A DNA stretch of 34,044 nucleotides, from NCBI GenBank assembly GCA_946997215.1, contig CAMPUL010000015.1:1-34044 (forward strand), in the 5' to 3' direction. The translations under genes were made by a program, and so were the position numbers. Origin of the DNA: Gardnerella vaginalis. GTDB taxonomy: Bacteria > Actinomycetota > Actinomycetes > Actinomycetales > Bifidobacteriaceae. The notes beneath the pieces are model-generated. The model had not been told where the DNA came from. It saw only the letters and a list, made by a program, of their open reading frames with translations, and made no database searches. Below, in pieces: positions 30,348 through 34,044 of this stretch (position 1 is the stretch's first letter; every line of letters begins with the position of its first letter).

Positions 30348-30797
30348 GTGAAGACTTTCACACCGAAACCAGCAGATTTAACTCATGACTGGTACATCAT
30401 CGATGCCACTGACGTGGTACTTGGTCGTTTGGCCTCTCAGGTAGCAATCTTGCTGCGTGGTAAGAATAAGCCAACGTTTGCTCCTCATGCTGATTCTGGC
30501 AATCACGTTATTATTATTAACGCTGAAAAGATTGCTTTGACTGGCAATAAGTTGAGCAAGGAACTGTATTCCCACTCTGGTCGTCCAGGCGGCCTTCGTC
30601 GTGATAGCTATGAAGAGCTTTTGGAGAAGAATCCAAAGCGTATTATCATGGCTGCTGTCAAGGGCATGCTTCCAAAGAATCGTCTTGCTAAGGTGCAGCT
30701 TGACCGCCTTCGTGTGTTCACTGGCGCTGAGCATCCGCACACTTCGCAGAAGCCACAGGTCTTCGAGATCGCTCAGGTCTCTCAGCAGGCTAAGTGA
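30348..30797 (+). CDS. rplM: 50S ribosomal protein L13
   Basis: The 149-residue product is of usual L13 length and starts with the expected [20 protein letters not shown], followed by [23 protein letters not shown] and the conserved [12 protein letters not shown] and MLPKNRL regions. L13 is an early-assembly protein of the large subunit. The GTG start 30348 follows AGAAAAGGT. It is followed 17 bases later by rpsI, the standard pair, and preceded by a structured leader. Confidence 0.98.
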   Translation: MKTFTPKPADLTHDWYIIDATDVVLGRLASQVAILLRGKNKPTFAPHADSGNHVIIINAEKIALTGNKLSKELYSHSGRPGGLRRDSYEELLEKNPKRIIMAAVKGMLPKNRLAKVQLDRLRVFTGAEHPHTSQKPQVFEIAQVSQQAK

Positions 30798-30814
30798 GAT
30801 CAAGGAGAATAGAT

Positions 30815-31303
30815 ATGGCAGAAAATAACAACTCCGCGGTTCTTGAAAACGAAGAAGAACTGACTAGCTACACTACTGAAACTAACGCTGGTGCAGGCAC
30901 CGGCACTTCCGCAATCGAGCCAGGCTACGGCACTGGTCGTCGTAAGGAAGCTGTTGCTCGTGTACGTTTGGTTCCAGGCTCTGGTAAGTGGACCATCAAT
31001 GGTCGCACTTTGGAAGAGTACTTCCCATCTCGCTTATTGCAGCGCGAAGTGAATTCACCAATCGTGTTGCTCAAGCTTGAAGGCAAGTTCGACGTCGTAG
31101 TCCTCGTTGACGGCGGCGGCACTACCGGCCAGGCTGGTGCTATTCGCTTGGGTGTTGCTCGTGCATTGAATTCCATCGATCGCGATGCAAACCGTATTGC
31201 TTTGAAGAAGGCTGGCTTCTTGACTCGCGACGCTCGCGTTGTGGAACGCAAGAAGGCTGGTTTGCACAAGGCACGTCGTGCACCTCAGTTCTCGAAGCGT
31301 TAA
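30815..31303 (+). CDS. rpsI: 30S ribosomal protein S9
   Basis: The 162-residue S9 has a Glu/Thr/Asn-rich N-terminal extension of about 40 residues, as in other bifidobacteria, and then the core [18 protein letters not shown]. It ends with the basic tail [18 protein letters not shown], which reaches the P-site tRNA. ATG 30815 follows AAGGAG by seven bases; an in-frame ATG at 30794 would lie inside rplM. It is the second gene of the rplM-rpsI operon and is followed by a strong terminator. Confidence 0.98.
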   Translation: MAENNNSAVLENEEELTSYTTETNAGAGTGTSAIEPGYGTGRRKEAVARVRLVPGSGKWTINGRTLEEYFPSRLLQREVNSPIVLLKLEGKFDVVVLVDGGGTTGQAGAIRLGVARALNSIDRDANRIALKKAGFLTRDARVVERKKAGLHKARRAPQFSKR

Positions 31304-31324
31304 GCTGCGAAGAATTACAACTTC

Positions 31325-31358
31325 AATGGCTCCTGGCTTATGCTGGGAGCCATTTTTT
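31325..31358 (+). terminator. Intrinsic terminator after rpsI
   Basis: AATGGCTCC (31325-31333) pairs with GGAGCCATT (31346-31354) and is followed by six T's. Confidence 0.9.
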
Positions 31359-31559
31359 GTTCATGTGTAATCGAGAATTAAGTTAAATGTTATTAATCGT
31401 TTGTAAGTAACATCTAAATCTAACATTCTAGAAAATTTTTCAGCAAATCGCACATAAATCATTACAAATAAGAACAAATAACGAACATTAGAGTATAAAC
31501 CTCGCTCATAAATAGCGCAACTCGCTGCAAACTCCAAATAGTACAGTAAATCAAGTAAA
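31359..31559. other. A/T-rich spacer upstream of adhE control region
   Basis: The only open frame, on the minus strand (31361-31669), is Cys/Tyr/Phe-rich without a motif, and it runs across the adhE operator, so it is not taken as a gene. ATGTTA/TAACAT short inverted repeats occur at about 31388-31415. Nothing else is seen. Confidence 0.5.
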
Positions 31560-31577
31560 TTGTGAAATGTATCACAT
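31560..31577 (+). promoter_or_regulatory. Rex-like operator upstream of adhE
   Basis: TTGTGAAATGTATCACAT differs from the Rex consensus (TTGTGAA-N4-TTCACAA) at only a few positions. Rex is an NADH-sensing repressor that controls adhE in many Gram-positive bacteria. The site overlaps the probable -35. Confidence 0.65.
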
Positions 31578-31588
31578 ACCAGCATTAT
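31560..31588 (+). promoter_or_regulatory. Probable adhE promoter
   Basis: TTGTGA (31560-31565), a 17-base spacer and CATTAT (31583-31588). The transcript would start near 31595, leaving a leader of about 85 bases. Rex bound to 31560-31577 would block it. Confidence 0.5.
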
Positions 31589-31679
31589 GATGCGTCTTTC
31601 ATAGAAGATTATGCATGTAAATGTTGATGTGCAAAAAGCGTAGAAGTACGTAAGGAATCTAAAGATCAAGGAGGACCAA

Positions 31680-34044
31680 ATGGCGCAGGCGCAAGAAACA
31701 GCGCAAGAAAATGTGCTCGATGAAAAAGAGCAAGCGGCATTAGTTGCAAAACAAGAAGTTGATGAGTTAGCTAAAAAAGCAAAAGTCGCTTTAGATGAAT
31801 TTGAAAAGTTAAATCAGGCTCAAGTAGACAGAATTGTAGCAAAAGCATCGATTGCAGCTCTAAACAAGCATTTAGTCTTAGCAAAAATGGCTGTTGAAGA
31901 AACAGGCAGAGGATTAGTAGAAGATAAAGCTACAAAAAACATCTTTGCATGCGAACATATTACGCATTATCTTGCAGGCCAGCGCACAGTAGGCATTATT
32001 CGCGAAGACGATGTTCTTGGAATCGACGAAATAGCTGAGCCAGTTGGCATTGTAGCAGGCGTTACACCAGTCACAAATCCAACGTCTACAGCCATTTTTA
32101 AGTCGCTAATCGCACTGAAAACTCGTTGCCCAATTATTTTTGGCTTCCATCCATTTGCTCAAAAGTGCTCTGCAGAAGCGGCAAGAATTGTGCGCGATGC
32201 TGCAATAGAAGCAGGAGCGCCAGAAAATTGCATTCAATGGATTGAGCATCCATCAATCGAAGCTACGGGAGCTTTAATGAAGCACCCAGATGTTGCAACA
32301 ATTCTTGCAACGGGCGGTCCTGGAATGGTTAAAGCTGCTTATTCTTCGGGTAAGCCAGCGCTTGGCGTTGGTGCAGGAAACGCTCCAGCGTATGTTGATG
32401 CAGATGTAGATATTGAGCGCGCTGCAAACGATTTAGTGCTTTCAAAGCATTTTGATTACGGCATGATTTGTGCAACAGAGCAGGCGATTATTGCACATAA
32501 AGACGTGTATAATCCTTTGAAGCTCGAATTAAAGCGCCGTAAAGCTTACTTTGTAAACGAAGAAGAAAAAGCAAAGCTCGAGAAGTACATGTTTGGTTGC
32601 ATGTCTTATAGTGGCCAAACTCCAAAGCTCAATTCTGTTGTTCCCGGAAAGTCGCCTCAATTTATTGCGCAACAAGCTGGATTTGAGATTCCAGAAGATG
32701 CTGTGATTCTTATTGCTGAGTGCAAAGAAGTTGGCGAGATGGAACCTCTAACAATGGAAAAGTTGGCTCCTGTTCACGCTTTGCTGCGCGCAGATAACAA
32801 GGAACAAGGCTTTGAAATGTGCGAGAAAATGCTTGTGCACGGAGCTGGTCACACTGCTGTGATTCATACCAACAATCAACAGCTTGCTCGTGAATATGGT
32901 AGCCGCATGCATGCTTGCCGAATCATTTGGAACTCTCCAGGATCCTTGGGTGGCGTTGGAGATATCTACAATGCAATCGCGCCTTCTTTAACTTTGGGAT
33001 GCGGTTCTTATGGCGGAAACTCTGTTTCTGGAAACGTTCAAGCGGTAAATCTTATTAATATAAAGCGCATAGCGCGAAGGAATAACAATATGCAATGGTT
33101 CAAGATTCCGGCCAAAACGTATTTTGAGCCGAATGCTGTTCGCTATTTGCGAGACATGTATGGCATTGAGCGCGCAGTTATTGTGTGCGATAAAGTGATG
33201 GAACAGCTTGGCATTATAGACAAGGTGATTGATCAGCTTCGCGCTAGAGATAATCGCGTAACGTTTAGGATTATTGATTACGTTGAGCCAGAGCCAAGCG
33301 TTGAAACTGTTGAGCGCGGCGCGGAAATGATGCGCGAAGAGTTCCAGCCAGACACGATTATTGCTGTTGGCGGCGGATCTCCTATGGATGCTGCAAAAAT
33401 TATGTGGCTTCTTTACGAGCATCCAGAAATTTCCTTTGCTGATTTGCGCGAAAAGTTCTTCGATATTAGAAAGCGCGCGTTTAAGATTCCGCCTCTTGGT
33501 AAAAAAGCTTGCTTGATTTGCGTACCAACGTCTTCTGGAACAGGATCGGAAGTGACTCCGTTTGCTGTTATTACAGACCATAAGACTGGCTATAAGTACC
33601 CGATTACGGATTACGCGATTACGCCTTCGGTTGCAATCGTGGATCCAGTTTTGGCGCGTACGCAGCCTAGAAAACTTGCTTGCGATTCTGGTTTTGACGC
33701 TTTGACGCACTCTATGGAAGCTTTTGCTTCTGTTTATGCTAACGACTTTACGGACGCAATGGCATTGCATGCAGCAAAGTTGATTTGGGATAATCTTAAC
33801 GATTCTGTTAATTCCAATGATTCCGAGCGAAAGATTCAAGCGCAAGAAAAGATGCATAACGCAGCTACTATGGCTGGAATGGCGTTTGGTTCGGCGTTCC
33901 TTGGTATGTGCCACGCAATGGCGCATACAATCGGCGCTTTGTGCCATGTTGTGCACGGCCACACAAATGCGATTTTGCTGCCTTATGTGATTCGCTACAA
34001 TGGTCAAATTCCACAAGAGCCTACAAGCTGGCCAAAGTACAATC
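31680..34044 (+). CDS. adhE: Bifunctional acetaldehyde-CoA / alcohol dehydrogenase (3' end outside window)
   Basis: AdhE reduces acetyl-CoA to acetaldehyde and then ethanol, consuming two NADH per acetyl-CoA, and balances redox in the fructose-6-phosphate phosphoketolase pathway of bifidobacteria. The visible 788 residues include the aldehyde dehydrogenase domain with IVAGVTPVTNPTSTAIFKS and the catalytic Cys264 in YGMICATEQ. After a short linker comes the iron-dependent alcohol dehydrogenase domain with VGGGSPMDAAK, PTSSGTGSEVTPF and HAMAHTIGALCH with HGHTNA, the iron-ligand region. The usual length is about 870-910, so roughly 100 residues are missing. ATG 31680 follows AAGGAGG. Control by Rex is likely from the operator upstream. 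Confidence 0.98.
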   Translation, partial: MAQAQETAQENVLDEKEQAALVAKQEVDELAKKAKVALDEFEKLNQAQVDRIVAKASIAALNKHLVLAKMAVEETGRGLVEDKATKNIFACEHITHYLAGQRTVGIIREDDVLGIDEIAEPVGIVAGVTPVTNPTSTAIFKSLIALKTRCPIIFGFHPFAQKCSAEAARIVRDAAIEAGAPENCIQWIEHPSIEATGALMKHPDVATILATGGPGMVKAAYSSGKPALGVGAGNAPAYVDADVDIERAANDLVLSKHFDYGMICATEQAIIAHKDVYNPLKLELKRRKAYFVNEEEKAKLEKYMFGCMSYSGQTPKLNSVVPGKSPQFIAQQAGFEIPEDAVILIAECKEVGEMEPLTMEKLAPVHALLRADNKEQGFEMCEKMLVHGAGHTAVIHTNNQQLAREYGSRMHACRIIWNSPGSLGGVGDIYNAIAPSLTLGCGSYGGNSVSGNVQAVNLINIKRIARRNNNMQWFKIPAKTYFEPNAVRYLRDMYGIERAVIVCDKVMEQLGIIDKVIDQLRARDNRVTFRIIDYVEPEPSVETVERGAEMMREEFQPDTIIAVGGGSPMDAAKIMWLLYEHPEISFADLREKFFDIRKRAFKIPPLGKKACLICVPTSSGTGSEVTPFAVITDHKTGYKYPITDYAITPSVAIVDPVLARTQPRKLACDSGFDALTHSMEAFASVYANDFTDAMALHAAKLIWDNLNDSVNSNDSERKIQAQEKMHNAATMAGMAFGSAFLGMCHAMAHTIGALCHVVHGHTNAILLPYVIRYNGQIPQEPTSWPKYN

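Noticed and set aside
31361..31669. 102-residue minus-strand open frame upstream of adhE
   Set aside because: It runs across the adhE operator and promoter, is full of Cys/Tyr/Phe without a motif, and has no convincing start signal.

Overview
The window looks like a chromosomal segment of a member of the Bifidobacteriaceae, most probably Gardnerella. The reasons are an A/T-leaning actinobacterial gene set, a tRNA-Thr/tRNA-Met/rpmG/murB cluster, an acidic FHA protein next to a helicase-like protein, a long bifunctional adhE, a solitary CIRCE-controlled groES and a large MalQ. The genus is inferred from gene content and codon use. No phage, insertion sequence or CRISPR array was seen.

Layout. 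1-1.6 kb holds ribosomal protein genes: the tail of rplL, then rplK-rplA. 1.6-4.8 kb (minus strand) is a two-gene operon of a polytopic membrane protein and a PucR-type regulator. 4.8-5.2 kb is a gene-free stretch full of stacked inverted repeats. 5.2-10.8 kb is a tight operon of an FHA protein, a 1283-residue helicase-like protein whose ATPase and nuclease motifs look degenerate, and a coupled 67-residue protein. 10.9-12.1 kb (minus) holds a SAF-domain protein and an FmdB-type zinc ribbon, separated by about 350 bases of repeated DnaA-box-like palindromic units. 12.3-15.1 kb holds a membrane protein, groES with CIRCE, and hisC. 15.2-17.1 kb holds tRNA-Tyr, tRNA-Thr, tRNA-Met, rpmG and murB. 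17.3-21.8 kb holds an APC amino-acid permease, ferredoxin fdxA converging on dinB (with a LexA-type box), and an EamA exporter. 21.9-25.7 kb holds tRNA-Ser, a tandem DnaA-box-like array and a large low-complexity surface protein. 25.9-30.0 kb holds a CsoR-family protein without the usual metal ligands, a YigZ/IMPACT protein, a HEAT/LRV-like protein and malQ. 30.2-31.3 kb holds rplM-rpsI behind a structured leader, and 31.6 kb to the end holds adhE (cut by the window end) behind a Rex-like operator.

Most genes are housekeeping: translation, cell wall, fermentative redox balance (adhE/Rex), glycogen and malto-oligosaccharide use (malQ), stress (groES/CIRCE) and SOS (dinB/LexA). The less ordinary parts are the FHA/pseudo-helicase operon, the two DnaA-box-like clusters, the palindrome-rich spacers and the surface protein beside tRNA-Ser.
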